DNA of 64,000 nt. It comes from Oscheius dolichura. Lineage: Eukaryota; Nematoda; Chromadorea; Rhabditida; Rhabditidae. This document shows positions 1 to 13,900 of the stretch, piece by piece. The stretch covers positions 7,130,001-7,194,000 of the forward strand of contig OW051493.1 of assembly GCA_932521035.1 (NCBI GenBank), given 5' to 3'. The notes beneath the pieces were generated by a model. The model saw nothing but the letters and a program-made list of their open reading frames with translations, made no database searches and was not told the origin of the DNA. Within the stretch, counting starts at the first letter, position 1; every line of letters begins with the position of its first letter. Position numbers and translations under genes: made by a program.

Positions 1-1
1 T

Positions 2-3000
2 GGGAAAGTAGCTGCTCTCGATGCCGCCAAAGAGCGGCTAGAGTCATTCCGCCAAGAATTACAAAATCTCCGGAAGTCGAAATCCTCCGAGAAGAAGGGA
101 AAGGACTCGAAGGAGTCTCTAGAACGTGTTTCTTCCTCCATGGTGTCAAAGAAAGCCGCTACAAGCTCCTCTGCGGAGATGTTGGGCTCCATGATGCCTT
201 TAGCCATGATGAGCGGAATGCTCGCTAGCATGCGGGGACTGGGAGGAAGCAGCTCGGAGAAGAAGAAAGGGCCAACGAGCTCGATGGAGTCGCCCTTCGC
301 CTTCCTGGCCAGCCTGGACGAGCCTACCTCTTCTAAATCCAAAGAAGTCGAACCAGAGCCAAAGTTCAAGACCTTCTCTGCTGAAATTAAGAGCCCCTTC
401 GCTATGGGACCCCTTGGGATGATGAGCAGTCTCCTATCGTCGGGTAGTCTCCTCTCCTCCGTGACAAAGGGACTGGGAGATGATTCAAGCGAGGAGAAGG
501 AGACGAAATCAGGCAGCCCTCTGGAACATCTAAAACTGGACCAGGGATCCTTGGAAGATCTAAAGGACGAGGTACAGAAGAGTGTGTCCGACGGGGCAGT
601 GAAGATGATGATCTCGAATGCCGGGAAGGAGGGCGACGACCCGTTGACCAGCAGTGTGGGCACATTCACCGAGATCGTCAGTTTATTCTTTTTTTTTTCT
701 GTGTCAAAGAAATTTACAGATCGGAAGCCTCTTTGGTAAACTGGCCAGCACTTTGGGAACTGTGAATTTCCACCAAATTTTGAAGATAGAACCGAATTTC
801 AGAAAATGAAGGCCGACCCAATGGACAGGAGCTCGCCCTTCGGAATAGCCGACCTTGTCGGGGATTCTCTTATGCAGTTGAGGGGGTACTGTACTCCTCC
901 CTTTGTTTAGAATTTCACTGCGTAGCTCGTTTAATAGTCAGCCATGTTTTTCCAGACCTCATATCTGTGTCCGCGAATTGAATTCTGTCCTCCCGCACGG
1001 AAAGGACTGTAAGAATAAGACGCGTTCCTATTCCCACGACTGTCAAAATTACGGTGACGCGGTGAAATGCACCACTAGGAAGAGAAACGAAAATGTGAGG
1101 ATCGTTAATTCTTATTAACCTTACCGTAATCCCAGAGCACCCAGATCTCCGTCCGGATCCAGGAATGCTGCGAGGGGTACGCGACAGCCGGAAATATCAA
1201 GGCCACCGGGTGCAAGAAAGGCCCGCCCTTCCCTTTTTCATCTCAATATTTATAAAATTTAGAAGAGAAACTGAAGACCCCGTTGGAATTCCTAGAAGAG
1301 CAGAAGGTCTGTAATTGTACCTTCAAAAAGGCCGAGGCCCTGCCCAAGCATTCGACAGTCATTGTGGCGGAGGACGGCGACCAGCTGATTACCTTCCCCG
1401 AGGTGTTGAATAACTACGATTTGGAGGATGGCCAGGTACTGAACTCAACTGACGGGCAGGCCTATAAAGTGAAGGTCTTCAACGCAGGAGTTAGTCCTTT
1501 AAATAATCCAGTCTATCCACATTTTAGTTCGTTACCGTATCCATAATTAACTGTGTCCCCCTGAGGAAGACGAACATCGCCCTGACAACGGGACGCGGCC
1601 ATGTCTCGGAGAAGCAGATCAAGCCAGCTGCCGCCACTGTCCTGGATATTTTAAAGAAAGACAGAAGATTCAAGAAGTTCTTGTCCAGTAGGTCTTACAG
1701 CGATGCCCCAGGTTACGGTAGTTTTTAGCCCTCTCGGAGGAGACAATTGAACAATTCAAGAACAAATCCGCCTCTCATACGGTACTTCCCTTCACGGACG
1801 AGGCCTTCGCCAAGTTCCCCAAGTCGTACCGGGACCAGATCAATAATAGGATCCCCTGCATCGCTTCAGGTTACTTTGATTAAAAAACATACCTTTAAAT
1901 TTCCTAGGAATAACCAGAGGACACATCTTCCAACCGGCCACGTGCTCAAGCGACCTGAATATGGAGGGACGATGGCCGAGTCGCAAAGTAGGAGGGGCCG
2001 AGCTTGTGGAAACGGACTTGGTAGCTCAGAATGGAGTTGTCCACGTGGTGGACGATATTATTGTCAAGGAAGATTGTAGGTTATGTGTTCTTCCAGTTGA
2101 GGCCAATTTCAGTGGAATCCTGGGACGAAAAGTTGAAGAGCCTCTCCCCGGAGATGGAAGAGAAACTCCGCGAGAAGATTGAAATCGGCCAGCCGGTGAC
2201 CATCTTCATCCCGAAGTCTATGATCAGCCGAGTAAGGCTCATTTTTAATTTTAATGCAATTTAAAGAATGAGGATAGCGACGAAGATATGGAGAATGCCG
2301 AGGGATCGGGAACTGGCAGTCCCATTTCGGAGGAGATCGCCCTGGACCAGGTCATCCCCTGGTTCTTGCCATCTATCAAGGCTCTCCCCAACAGTCTAAC
2401 CACCATGGGAAATACTACCGTAATCTCGACTATTAGCTTCTCAAAATATATAATACAGATCTTCGCCGGGAACTTCCAAGACCCGTCGGCCAGGTCGTCG
2501 TCCCGCCTGGCTAGGAAGAGAAAGCTCCTGCCAACTGTAGGACAGCCTCAGATCGGCTGTAGCCGAATTATTAATGAGCCACGCTCAGAAAAAGACCGGC
2601 TTGGAGCTTGTGGAGCTTCCATTTACTTCCTAGACAAGGTGGCCCTCTTCGCTGATTAGGATACGGTAGCCATTTCCAGCCAATTCCCCACATTACTCAC
2701 ACCATGGAAAGTTTGGTCAAGTCTAGGAAGGAATTAAAGCATTTCGCCGGGTAGGCAGCGTCAAAACATACAAAAAAGTGGTTCTAGGTTGATGGAAACC
2801 TACCTGACGAATAATACTCTTCCCAGAAGGGCCCTAACCCTCTTCGCCCCGGTGGATGACGCATTTTCGGTGAATACGCTGAAGAAACTCGACGCCTGCC
2901 CGGAAAAGACGGCCACGTTTGTAAGGCGTCATCTGGTCTCGAGTAAGTTGATCCCCGCTCGTCTCTTTACACCGGAGGAAAGAGGAAAACGGCATGCAAC

Positions 3001-3481
3001 AAAGAGGGGAGAGACAGAGTTCAACTGTCCTTTTTAAAAGTTCAGTTGGACTCAGGAATACGCGGGTGTGCTCTAAAGGGCTCGAAAGAACAATGTGACA
3101 GTCTCCTCCGCCGAGACGAGCATATATAGGGATTTTGTAACTGTTTTCGGCCTTTTAAAAAGTCATTTTTAGAGCCTCTTTGTGAGCATGACTTCCACTC
3201 CGAGTCGATCCGCCCCGAGACGGTCTCCAACAAGAACGGAGAGCACTTGAAGTACAGTATGCACCGTGGAAAGGACCTCTTCATAGAGGATAGCCGCATT
3301 TTGGTCTGTTTCTCCCAATTGTCCTAAATTATACGGCTAATTTTAGGAAACAATCATTGTCAGCGACGGAGTAGTCCACCTGCTCGACAGTTCTATCGAG
3401 AAGTCGCCCAGTTCGGAAGTCCCTCCCGCCGTCTCGGCTGCCGCCGATCTCCACAGCAATATCCTCGAGACGATCTTCTAA
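2..3481 (+). CDS. EMI and FAS1 (fasciclin) domain extracellular protein, TGFBI/periostin-like, 5'-truncated by window
   Basis: The reading frame is open from base 2, so the start lies upstream. The first exon (to about 676) encodes a Ser/Lys/Met-rich stretch with loosely repeated SPFA and LGxMM segments and no known domain. Exons near 956-1094 and 1136-1210 form a Cys-rich EMI-like domain (PHICVREL, then ECCEGYATAG and TGCKK) joined by a 41 bp intron (1095-1135). FAS1 modules follow: one at about 1360-2085 (VLDILKKDRRF, VAQNGVVHVVDDI), a weak middle one at 2100-2660, and one at 2700-3481 (LTLFAPVDDAF, NGEHLKYSM, IIVSDGVVHLLDSSIEKS). TAA is at 3479-3481. EMI followed by FAS1 repeats is the plan of TGFBI and periostin, secreted matrix adhesion proteins, so a basement-membrane or cuticle-matrix role is inferred. 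The junction after the EMI exon (about 1210) has no clear GT donor; a GC donor is possible. Confidence 0.8.
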
Positions 3482-6400
3482 TTCTCTCTAATAATTCCAA
3501 AAAACGAAGTTAATCTACGGGAAACCTTTAATAAATCATCTATCGAATACGAAGGGTTCAAATAGCGCAATTGTGCCGGTTTCAATTGCCAACGGATCTG
3601 AACAAACAGCGTGGCAAATCGGGGCTCGCCGCCGTTCCTCGCTCCCACTCCTCCGCTCACGGGCAATCAAAAGGAGCAAGCGCCCGGCGCTTTCAATTCC
3701 CAGTGGGGAAATCAGAATCTGAACGCCGTTTTCATCCATGCTTTTGGTTATTTTAATCGCTTTTCTGACCACTATTCTCTCCGTTTACTAAATGTCCCGT
3801 TGTCCTCCTTTTGTTGCCCTCCGTAAAGTTCTCAACGAGCCGAGACGGCCAGTGCCAACTTGTATCGGTTAGCCTTCGCTAGGGTTCTCTGGACAAGAGA
3901 TACTCTCCCAACGAGGTTCCGATTCAGTCTAAGATACCCTAGAGCGCTATGCAGCGAACTCTCCAAGGCACTTGGTCTGTCCTGGACACGCTAGAATTCA
4001 GAGGTCACCTCGGTGATATCCTCCGAGTCTAGATTCCTTTTCTACTTAGGTTACTCCACTAGTAACACAAGTATTAGAGTTGACCCAAGGTGCTCGTTAA
4101 ATAAAAGTTATTAAACACAATAGTAACACTAATGAGCAGCTACGGAAGGATACAGTTCCGACCGCACTCCGAGCTTGACTCGACAAGACTCAATATTAAT
4201 CAACAACGAATGAACGCGCTTGCATGCTAAACAGCGTGCAAGAGGCGCGCGTTCAAATGGGGTGTTGAACAATGAGACAATAAAGGGTTACAATTCTGAT
4301 ATGGGGAAGAATGTTATATACTAACGAAGATATAAAGAACTAACAATCGGGGTGGTTGGGTGTCCATACCCTTACAGCCACCTCTCGACCCAGTGGCGCA
4401 CAGTTTGAACAGAATTTTCGTTTTTTATATGATTTAGCAGATGAATTATTACCTATTTTATATTCAACACGAGAGTTGCAAACAGCTAGTAGCTGAGTTG
4501 GCCGGCGTTTTGTCTCATTTTTACCGAATTTTGACCGAAAGGCGCCTAAATCCCCAGTTTATTAGGTTTCTGTCTAGATTTTTAGAATTCTGTGCCTAGA
4601 GTATGATAGTTATTGATCTTGTGAATTTTTCCCTCAAAAATTCGGTTCAAAGCTTTTCGACAGACCGCCAAAACCCCCCTGCTCGCCGTGAATCGTAGTT
4701 CACTGGCACAGGGTCTCCCCCTGTCCAAGTAAACCAGCCGATGTTTGAACTGGCGCTCTTCTGGCCTGACCAAAACAACTTTTTACGGTTTACCAGTTAG
4801 AGAACCTCGTCTTCTTCTCAAGACCCCAATTAGAGAGGAATTATAGGGGAGCCATCCGGCATTAGTAGGAGGTTCCCATGGTGAGACCGCCCTCCAAGTT
4901 CCTCTCTTGTTCTCCCCCTCCGCCACCTGCCCCGCGGCCTTTTTACTTCATCGCTTCCGCCCTTCACGCCTCGATATGACAATCTACTGCAGTATATTAT
5001 AGTTTTGGAAGGGGGAGGGGGACACTACCTCGAATTGATTGTTTTCCTTTCTTTTGACATAAGTGGCGGATATTTTCTACTACCTGTTCTCTGTTGATCC
5101 CCCTATTTTTATCCCTGGTGGAAGAGACCAGACGAAATGGCACAACTAGAGGGGGCTGATGTCAGTTTTGCCATTTGACAGACTACAACAACAGTCCTTC
5201 CATTATGTCGGTGGCTCCACCACAGTCTTGCCGAGAGCTGTCCACGTTCAAGGTGACACAGTTAGACAGCCAGTGTATCCTAGAAATCACATCAATGTGT
5301 CTTTTGATTGTTACCGACTATCATGCCTTTATTAGACGCCACAGCGCGGTCTAACTGTGGCCTGCCCCGGTTATTGACCCGTATCCGTGTCCCCAGCCCA
5401 CTTATGCCCTAATTAATTGGTGAGAGAACAATGGCCATCGAAGCGTATGCTTTTTACACAATTAATAGTCCCCCCACTGCCGGCCTGCGTCACACGCCCA
5501 AGTCTATTCACTATTCTGTGCATTTTCCATTGCTTCCTTATTTTTCCTTCTTTCTTGAAAAGAACATAGAGTCGTCCCCTGTAAATAGCCGTCGCCCCAT
5601 AATCGTCCGCTAGAAAGTACATGTTCGCCGTCACAAACAGCTGATTGGCGGTAGCTGGAGGACAGCTGGAGTGTTACAAATCTTCTCACCCTAGAGGCGA
5701 GACGAGAAACTAGCTTCTTTTTGCTGTATGGTGGTGTCTCGCCTCGTTCGCTGTTGTATTCATGCTACCGGGTCGTTACTTCTTTTCTTTTTCTTGTTGT
5801 TTTTACAGCAGAAGTTGGTGGGTACTGATAAAATCTCTTGACTCACAGCCAAGGAAGTGAATCGTAGTCTAGACTGTTATATTTTCATTTTCTTCCTCTG
5901 GCTTTTTGATCTTGACATTTTTTGAAGAATAAAATTTGAAAGAATAGTCAGAGGCAGCGCAGCAATAACATTTTGCATTTTGCGCCGCTTGATCTTGTCA
6001 ACTGACAAGCCTTTGCTTCCAACAGATGTGAAATTTACTTTCTCTCTTGTCTCCTTTGTTCTTTGTTGTGGCGATTTCATGTGACCACATTTGCAATTAT
6101 ATTTGTTCTTTAGAGAATAAGAACTTCAGCAGAAGTATGCTTGAAGGTTATATCAATTAATTAGGTCAAGAACAAAACAGACTGGTTTTTTTCTTGCCTT
6201 TCCCAATTCACGGTGCTTTATCAAAACAGCACACATCAAGGTCGTCTTATACTAAAATTCAAATTAATACAATTTACTTGCTATATATACAGGAAATGGC
6301 GTAGAAATGAGTAACAAGTCAGACAATTGTATAGAAGAAATGAAGCAGTACTGTGACGAATGGCATTTTCCCGTTTGCATCGTGCTTTTGTGTTTCATCA

Positions 6401-6835
6401 TTTTGTCTCGGCTCATCACGTTTCGCATTTCTTTACTGCGAGCTTCTGCAGTATTTCGCTAAGATACATTTCCTCTCGAGCATATGCAAATGTTGCTTCT
6501 TTGCATTGTTGTCGATATTATTATTGTGCTTATTAGATCAGTCTGCAGAATATGCGCATGTGAAATATCCCGCTATCTCTTGTGGTCCAGCAAAAACTGT
6601 TTTGATATGCATGAAAAACTACATTGAACGTATATATCAGTTTATTCAGGAAATCATCCTTGTTGAAAACTGCCTACTTGTTAGAGAAACGAACCTAATT
6701 TTCGTGCCAGTACTTCCGTGTTTCTGTTTTATGCAGGCGTTGTTATTTATTGCTGTTTCCTTCTTCTCTTTCTCATCACCATTTGTTTTTGCTTTACGTT
6801 TATTATTCTCAACATCTTTTTTATTTCAGATCACA
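3482..6835. other. Intergenic, no gene recognised
   Basis: About 3.35 kb between the FAS1 gene and the acyltransferase. Open frames here are short, lack domain-like sequence and do not join through convincing splice sites. A hairpin-forming sequence lies at 4212-4254. The last 500 bases are AT-rich and end in a strong pyrimidine-AG acceptor at 6829, so they probably hold the acyltransferase promoter and a spliced-leader acceptor. No tRNA or snRNA was recognised. Confidence 0.6.
4212..4254. repeat. Imperfect inverted repeat (GC-rich hairpin)
   Basis: The left arm 4212-4227 (gaacgcgcttgcatgc) pairs with the right arm 4234-4254, which reads gcgtgcaa then gcgcgttc around a short bulge. The loop is about 6 bases. 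It stands out from its AT-rich surroundings. Function unknown; it could be a remnant of a mobile element or a structured RNA. Confidence 0.5.
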
Positions 6836-8462
6836 ATGCTTGGTCGATTAAACGGAGCAATTTTTGCTGTTCTTATGCTGATATCTTCCTTCTTTGGAGC
6901 TGTCTTTCTACTCTTTCCACATCTCTTTCTTGCCAAGTTTTATCCCCGAGCTTGGAGATTGCTAGCTGATCGGGTTCTTGGGCTCTGGCTCACTTTTCCT
7001 GCTGCATTATTGGAAAAATTATTTGGCTGTCGATTTTATGTCACAGGTGATATAATTAAATCAAGACATCCGGCCATTATTTTAATGAATCATCGAACTA
7101 GGTTTGTTTTTTTCATAGTTTTCTTTATTTGTGTTTCAGATTAGATTGGATGTTTTTATGGAATGCTTTGTATAAAATGGACCCATGGCTTCTTACAACA
7201 GAGAAAATTTCCCTCAAGGCGCCGTTGAGACATATACCCGGAGCCGGATGGGCCATGAGCTGTGCTTCGTTCATTTTTCTTGAGAGAACTTTTGAAAGAG
7301 ATGGAGATAATATCAAGGATATGATTCAGTACTGGTCCGATTGTGGTTTTCCTTATCAGGTTTGTATTTTTTAGGGGTTTCAGCAACAATAAGAAATGTG
7401 CAGCAATTTCTTATTTGTATACGAATCTCGTTTTCACATGGTTCTCATTTTTTCTGCTATTACTGGGTGCTAATTGAAAGCAAAAATTGGTTCAGGCTCA
7501 AATTTTTATAAATTGCTAAGCATTCGTCTTCTATTATGTTTTGCGGACGATGACATTTCTTTGTTCTATTGCAGCATATCATCATTCATCATATTTATTT
7601 TTAGCTGCTCCTCTTTGCCGAAGGAACGGACTTCAGTGAATGGGGAATCGAGAGAAGCAACTCCTTCGCGGAGAAGAATGGCCTTCCCAAGTATGAATAC
7701 GTTCTTCATCCAAGAACAACTGGCTTTACTTTTTTACTAGAAAATATGGAAAAATGTAAGATTTTCTCTATGTATTCTAGAAATCAAATGTGGTTCAGTG
7801 AATTACGTTGACTATGTCTACGATGTAACTGTAGCATATGAGGATGAGAACGATATAATTCATTCGGAATTGGACATGATCCTAAGAGGAAAACTTCCAA
7901 AGAAAGTGCACTTCAATGTTCGGAAGCACAAGGTTTCGGAGCTGCCAGCAGACAACCAAGGACGAGCCGATTGGCTTACAAACATTTGGGAACAAAAGGA
8001 AAGAAAGTTGAAGAAGTGAGTTCCGTTTTGTATTTCTGCAATTGCATTGCATATCTGATGAAAAACTAGTTATTTTCTATTTATAAAAGAAATATGTGTC
8101 TCTCAATCACAATAATAACCATATTATTATTTTTTTCAGTTTCTACCGGAATAAAGGATCCCTGTCCGATACAAAACAACTTTCCTTGCCTGTAAGTTAT
8201 TTATCGCTTATTTTTTCTCATTCTCCACTTCTTTCAGGTGGAAACCACAGGATATGGTTACCTTGTCGCGTGGATGTTCTGGCTCTTTTCTTCAATCGCT
8301 TTCATCTGCTTCATCATCAACTTCCCCATGGTTCAGTATCTTCTTCTCGTGGCCAGTCTCTTCTATGTCTCTTGTACTTACATCTATGGCGGAGTCGAAT
8401 TCCTCGTAATCAAATGGTTCAAACAGCATCGGTTGGAGATGAAAAAGTCCAAATGTCTCTAG
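6836..8462 (+). CDS. LCLAT1: Lysocardiolipin/lysophospholipid acyltransferase (LCLAT1/AGPAT family)
   Basis: Six exons (6836-7101, 7140-7359, 7605-7755, 7799-8015, 8140-8191, 8238-8462) join in frame to 376 residues, close to the roughly 400 of the family. The protein transfers acyl chains to lysophospholipids in the ER or mitochondria-associated membrane. Visible features are an N-terminal membrane segment, the PlsC acceptor motif NHRTRLDWMFLW (split by a 38 bp intron; His and Asp form the catalytic NHx4D), the EGT motif in LLLFAEGTDFSEWG, and the family-specific YDVTVAYED. Two C-terminal membrane segments lie near YLVAWMFWLFSS and YLLLVASLFYV. ATG 6836 was chosen because a strong acceptor (ttatttcag, ending 6829) lies 6 bases upstream, as for a trans-spliced leader. 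C. elegans acl-8/9/10 are the expected relatives. Confidence 0.92.
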
Positions 8463-10962
8463 CCCCTCTCCCTTGTGGTATAATTCTACTAATTGTTGTA
8501 TATTAAGACGAACGTCAAACGGGTACTGTATTTTTATTGTTCTCTTGTCTTTTTTGGGTTAATTAGGAACGAGTTTGAAAATGAGGTAATAAATTATCAA
8601 ATTCAATTTGGTTGGCAGAGGCAAAAAGATGTCATGGGGCCGGGAGAATTGGACATACTGACAGCAGAAATGATCTGAACGCAGAATAGTCCGTGTTGGA
8701 TAGCAAAGCGAAGCGAACAGCCAAAGTCCGGATCAATACAGTTTCTTGGCAGGATTGAAAAAGCGGAATGTTCGTCGGAATATTGTCAAGCAGCAGCAGT
8801 TCTAAAACCAGGGGGGAAGACACTGGCAGAAACACCCCCGATTTTATGGTCCTTTCTCTCAGTGTCTAATTTTGAAATGTGGTACCATCCACCGGCCCCA
8901 ACATGGCCACCCGTGTCCCATTCCCAGTCCTTTTTGCCTGCTCAACGATTCATCTTTCTTCTTTAACAATGCAAAAGAAAACAGCCAGCTGGGCAAGGAG
9001 GAAGAAATAGAAAAACTCAGCGGGGACAGGCCAGCTGTTTCAGGAACACGACTGGGTAGAGCCTCGTCCTCACCTCAAACAACACCCCAACTCATTCTTC
9101 CCCTTCTCCGACTGATATCGGATGGGTAAATTCGGATTCAAAGCAGGTACTGTCGCTCTTTATTCCTTATTTTGACCGGTAACTCCGTTCTTTTGATAAT
9201 TACCCCCAACTTTGAGCGTGTCTGTCCTTTGTAGCCTATAAATTTGAGAATTGTGATTATTTTTCAAGAAAGTATCATCTCTATGAAGAAGAGACGTTGT
9301 TTTTCATGTAAAACATAGAAAAATGAACTGAAAACTTGAATTTCTGGCCAGAACAGCGAAGAATGGGCCCGGGAAGCATAGCCGCTTCTCATGTTTGAAT
9401 TCCCTTCCATTTTGTTCAATTAAATAGGGTAAATAATTTGTCATCCAAAACAGCCGGAAAATATAGTCCAAAATGTTGAAAAACAGAGTGCCGTGTCTGT
9501 TTTTATCGGGCGAGTATTTGCGCCCTGATCTGTTTCTCCCCGCACCCTTCGTCCCTGGTCAGGACAGCAGTTCTTCTCTCTGACCACTGCCTACTTCTTC
9601 CCTTCTCTTTTTGAATACCATCTCCCCTTTTTAGACCTTTAAATATTGTTGGTTTAAGAAAGAAGAGAATTCTCATTAGTCAGCTATTCAGAATGCTTTC
9701 TTCACGGGGGCGAAGAGGCGAAAGATGGCCGCATAATATCAGCGGGAAGGGGGCGTTTATGGTCCCGGGGAATGACAAAAACTCTCCCTTCTCGACCACG
9801 AGCGGAAAATTGGCCATCTTCCAGCTTTTTTAGGGGAATTTGACCCCAAATTTGCTGGAGCAGCCACAGTTAGACAGCTAGGCAGCGTTGTGGCAGCTCC
9901 TCTCTCTGATTAAGGGTCAATCCGAAGTAATTCTCCATTTTCTCTAGGTTCATATGATTTCCAAGGTTATCAAAAGCCGTGTTCTTTCTGTGTTCCAACC
10001 GGTCTTTGTCCAGGGGGAGACGTATATACGGGGAGAGTGAAACATCCTCGGCCGACCCTCCCGGCCGCCGCCCTGTTGACCACCACCGATGGACACGGGG
10101 GCACCTCCGCTCTGACTCACTTCCCCATTGTCTTACGCCCTCACTCAAGTTCCAGTCCGCCGGGAGATCGGAAAGGAGGTGACTCAATTCCAACTTGATC
10201 CCTTGAACCACCCCGAGTAGTCCAAAAATGTCTTTTCCCCGTTTTAGCTCGTCATGAGCGAAGTTTATGAATATTTATGAAGTTGTCAAGCAGAGTTTCT
10301 TATCCCCTCCTTCGGGGGTGTCGGCATTGTTTTTGTCCGCCGGCTCACGCCCCGCCGCCGTTCCCCCTCTCCCCCGGCGATCTTTCTTCTCTTGCTGTCT
10401 TCCCCGGCCAAAGGCGCTTTATTTGACATGAGACCGTAACAACCCCCCGGTGTCTTTTCTTGTTTCCTAGCCTCATCGATCCCTTGTGAGGACGGGATAG
10501 TCTCGTCTTCCCCTTCCCTCGTTAGTCTACCTCCCACTGTAAAGGAGACTGTTACACAGGGAAAAATCAAGTTTCTTTCGAGATTCAACCCGATTTTCGA
10601 TGTCTTTTCCCCGTCTTTTTGGTGTCTTTTCCGGGGTTTCGTCTTGTTGATAAGGGGGCTTTTGTCGTCTTTTCTATTTTTCCCTTTCCCCCTGTTGACC
10701 ACCGAAACAAAAGCCGTTTGAGCAGTTGAAAATCGATTTTCCCGGGCTAAATTGGATTAGTTTAGACGCGAACAACGAATCCTCAAAACAGGAGAAAAGA
10801 GTAGGAAGAGGCTATCTTTAGGGCGGCGTCTCCCGATGATCCTCCCCTCTCTTCCCGGTTTAATGTGGTTTTTAAAGCTGTTCTTACTCATGTCCTGCCA
10901 TTTTCCTCATCATACTCCATTAATATAAAGTTTTTTTTCTAGAGAAATATTCACCTGGTTGG
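8463..10962. other. Intergenic, no gene recognised
   Basis: About 2.5 kb between the acyltransferase stop and the ACAP start. Several open stretches exist (for example 8872-9129 and 9870-10211) but none has domain-like sequence or consistent splice sites. The region probably holds the ACAP promoter. A poly-T/AG acceptor-like site ends at 10942, 20 bases before the ACAP ATG. Confidence 0.55.
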
Positions 10963-13900
10963 ATGACTGCCGCCACCCAGCATAATGGTGTCTCCCCGTC
11001 GCCTGAACATTTTATTATTGAGGAGGCTATAAAAGTCAGTTTTAGACCTTTAAATAAGACCTTTTTCTGTTCATTAAAAGCCTAAAAATAAAGGGAAATG
11101 TTCCAGGACTCGCCCCGATTCCGATCGACCCTCCACCAACATGTGCTCTATTTCAATCGGCTGGAGAATCGTCTGAATGAGATGCTTCGCCATTTGACAG
11201 CTATGATGGAATACAGCCGAAATTATGTTCAGACATTTTAGTACGTTTTCTGCTATTCAAATAGATTCATTTTTTGTAGAAATTTCAGGAAAAACGAGCG
11301 AAAAAGTGAACAAAAACTGTTGGGCGCGTTTTCCTTTTGGGATATTTGGGTTCATTTCATTGCGCGCTCATTCAAAGGCGATTTTTCCAAATTCCCGCCG
11401 TATATTTTTGAAATAAACGTCATAATTACCTTTCTACAGTACCTATAGAACTATAAAAATTACAGTAAGTTCACGGTGGCGATGAACCAGCTGCGAGACG
11501 AGAGTTTCTCCTCGTCGGCCCTCTCCCAGTCCTCCTTCAACGCCCTGACCGACGCCTACGGCTCGACGGTCAATTTATTTAAAAATTACCACGAAGAATC
11601 GACTCTAATTGTCTACAATAAGCTCAATTCTTTTATTAAGCAGTGAGTTTTATATCCATTTTTGGTTAGAAAGTGGAAATTCTAGAGATCTAGCCAAATT
11701 AGCCACGTCTCGGGCTCATTTCGACAGTATGTCGACGAGCATGGACGAGGCACTCCAGAAGAACGCGACGATCTCGAGACAGAAGCCGGGAGAAATGGCA
11801 GAACACAGGAATGAACTAACGGCGGTGGGAATTTGTCTCTCTCTTTTGGATTTTAGACGACAACGGGCAGATTAGTGGGAATGTCACCTCATTCCTTGCA
11901 GCGGAATCCATTCCTCCAGTAACAGCGCTGTTTTTGGCGAATCCCTTTATTTAGTACCAAAAGCGTACTTCTTGACTTACATTTTAGGATTACTGTAGCC
12001 CAAAAACTGTACAAATTTAGTCAGTACACTGCTGAACATCGAGCAGTACCCAAAATCAGGGAACAGTGCAATTTAACGGCCATTTCTCGATCCCTTTGGC
12101 TCGGTTCTTCGCGGCGGCACCCATACAATCTCGGCAAAGGAATCCTAGTTGATTGAAGCTGCAAATCCTTATATTTTCTTCTTGCCGAGGCTGTATGGGT
12201 GCAACAAGTGACTTGCTTTCCCAGTGAAGACAGCTGCGCACCAATTTCCCACCTTTCTGCCGCCAACCCGTCAAGAAACCCATAATTTTCCAATTCGTCC
12301 CATACTCGGGGTTTCTCTCATTTGTAAAAGAGTTCAACGCTAAAATTCTGATGAAAATAGAGAGTAAACGAGTTGTCTAACTCGTCCGTTTCCAGGTGGG
12401 CACCTGTTTTGCCCATACCTCGTTGGATTACGTCGCTCAAATAAATCTGGCTCATGCCAAAAAAGATCACATTATCATCGATGCGGTAAGTCCTCCTCGT
12501 CCTCATTAATGTCTAACTGTTGCTGTTTCCAGCTGTGGTCCTTTGTAAAAGAGACGTCGTCCTTCTTCTCCCGTGGCCATGCCGTCTTCGACGAGTGGAC
12601 AGCCTCAGACGACGGAGGATTAGCCGATGCCATTAGTCAGTTTTGGAGAGAGAGAAGCTGTATAACTGTGGCTCTTCTTTTCAGCCGGTCTCGCAGCGAA
12701 TAGCAAAGTGGTCGAGAGGAAAATGCAGGACATCCATTCACGAGTACCAAAGGTGGGGCATTTCTTCTTTTTGGATTTTTGGGTCCTGCACGGAAAGTGA
12801 AAAGGTCAATATCCTTGTGAGAGCCAGCTGTATCTGTTTCTGTTGGCTTTCCAAAAGCTTTGGGCCATCTGGCGAGCAGTGTTGACTTGTTAGCCAGAGG
12901 AGGAGTGTGTTTACTTTTGGATGGCCATTATATGAACCGGAAGGACGGGGGAACGGAGGGGGATGCTCAATTAAAACCGCGAAGAGAAGAAGATTGGACA
13001 GTCTAAAGATAAAAGAGAAACCTAGAGAGGGCCATAGTCAAGGCAACGTTCGCGGCAGAGTGAAACTGGCGTAGCCAACAGGCTGGGATGAGATTTTCGG
13101 CGTCATTCTAGGCGGAGTAGGGCTTCTTCCTTCCATCCACATAATTTATCAGTAACGCAGTATGAGAACTTCTTCCTGCCGAGATTTTAAGGCTGTCCAG
13201 TGGACGAGCAGGCGAGAAACTAGAGAAGGCCGCCCCTCCCTAATTTACTACCAAATAGTACCCGTTCCCGTCTCCTTCACGAATAGACCAGCTTTTTATG
13301 CTTGTCGGATGACTGTCTCGCCCGTGTCTTCCCTCCTCTCTCTCTGTCTCTCCGCCAAAATAAATTGAAGCCTGTCACCCGGTGATTGATTAAAATGGGT
13401 TTGGAACCTTTCCATGGCCCCTGTCCAATCGACCGGATGACTCATCCCCCCTTCCCTGTTCTCCTCCCCGAGGCCAAGTCCATCGAGCCCATCGATTGTT
13501 TCTCTCTGTTTTTTCCCTGGTCTCGTCCTCCTCGGCGGTCACCTTTGATCCCCTCCTTATACTCTTCCAGCCCTTGTTTTCTCCCCTATGTTCTGTTATT
13601 AGACAATATTGACGGGCTCCTTTTTCTGCATTCGGCAGGTGTGAGATGAAATCACCTGATATAAACAACAGCCACCGCCGACAAGGAGGATACAATATGC
13701 ACCGAAGCGGTGCCATAATCCTCTTTGTTGGCACCCCGAATAGGGGGAAATTTTACAATATTTTGATTGTTCACTTCAACATTTGACGTTTACCTTCCGT
13801 CTGGTATAGAAAATGGCCGGTATCGATCCTTTTTTTTGGCCAAAATCGCTTAATTTCTAGAAAACAAACCCCCTGACTAGATTGGGTCAAGGGAACGGTA

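Noticed and set aside
6353..6830. Long open frame running into the acyltransferase first exon
   Set aside because: Composition is that of AT-rich spacer (Phe/Leu/Cys-rich), and a strong acceptor at 6829 separates it from the true start at 6836.
13390..13734. 114-codon minus-strand frame in the large ACAP intron
   Set aside because: No domain-like sequence, no splice context, Arg/Gly/Glu-rich from compositional bias.
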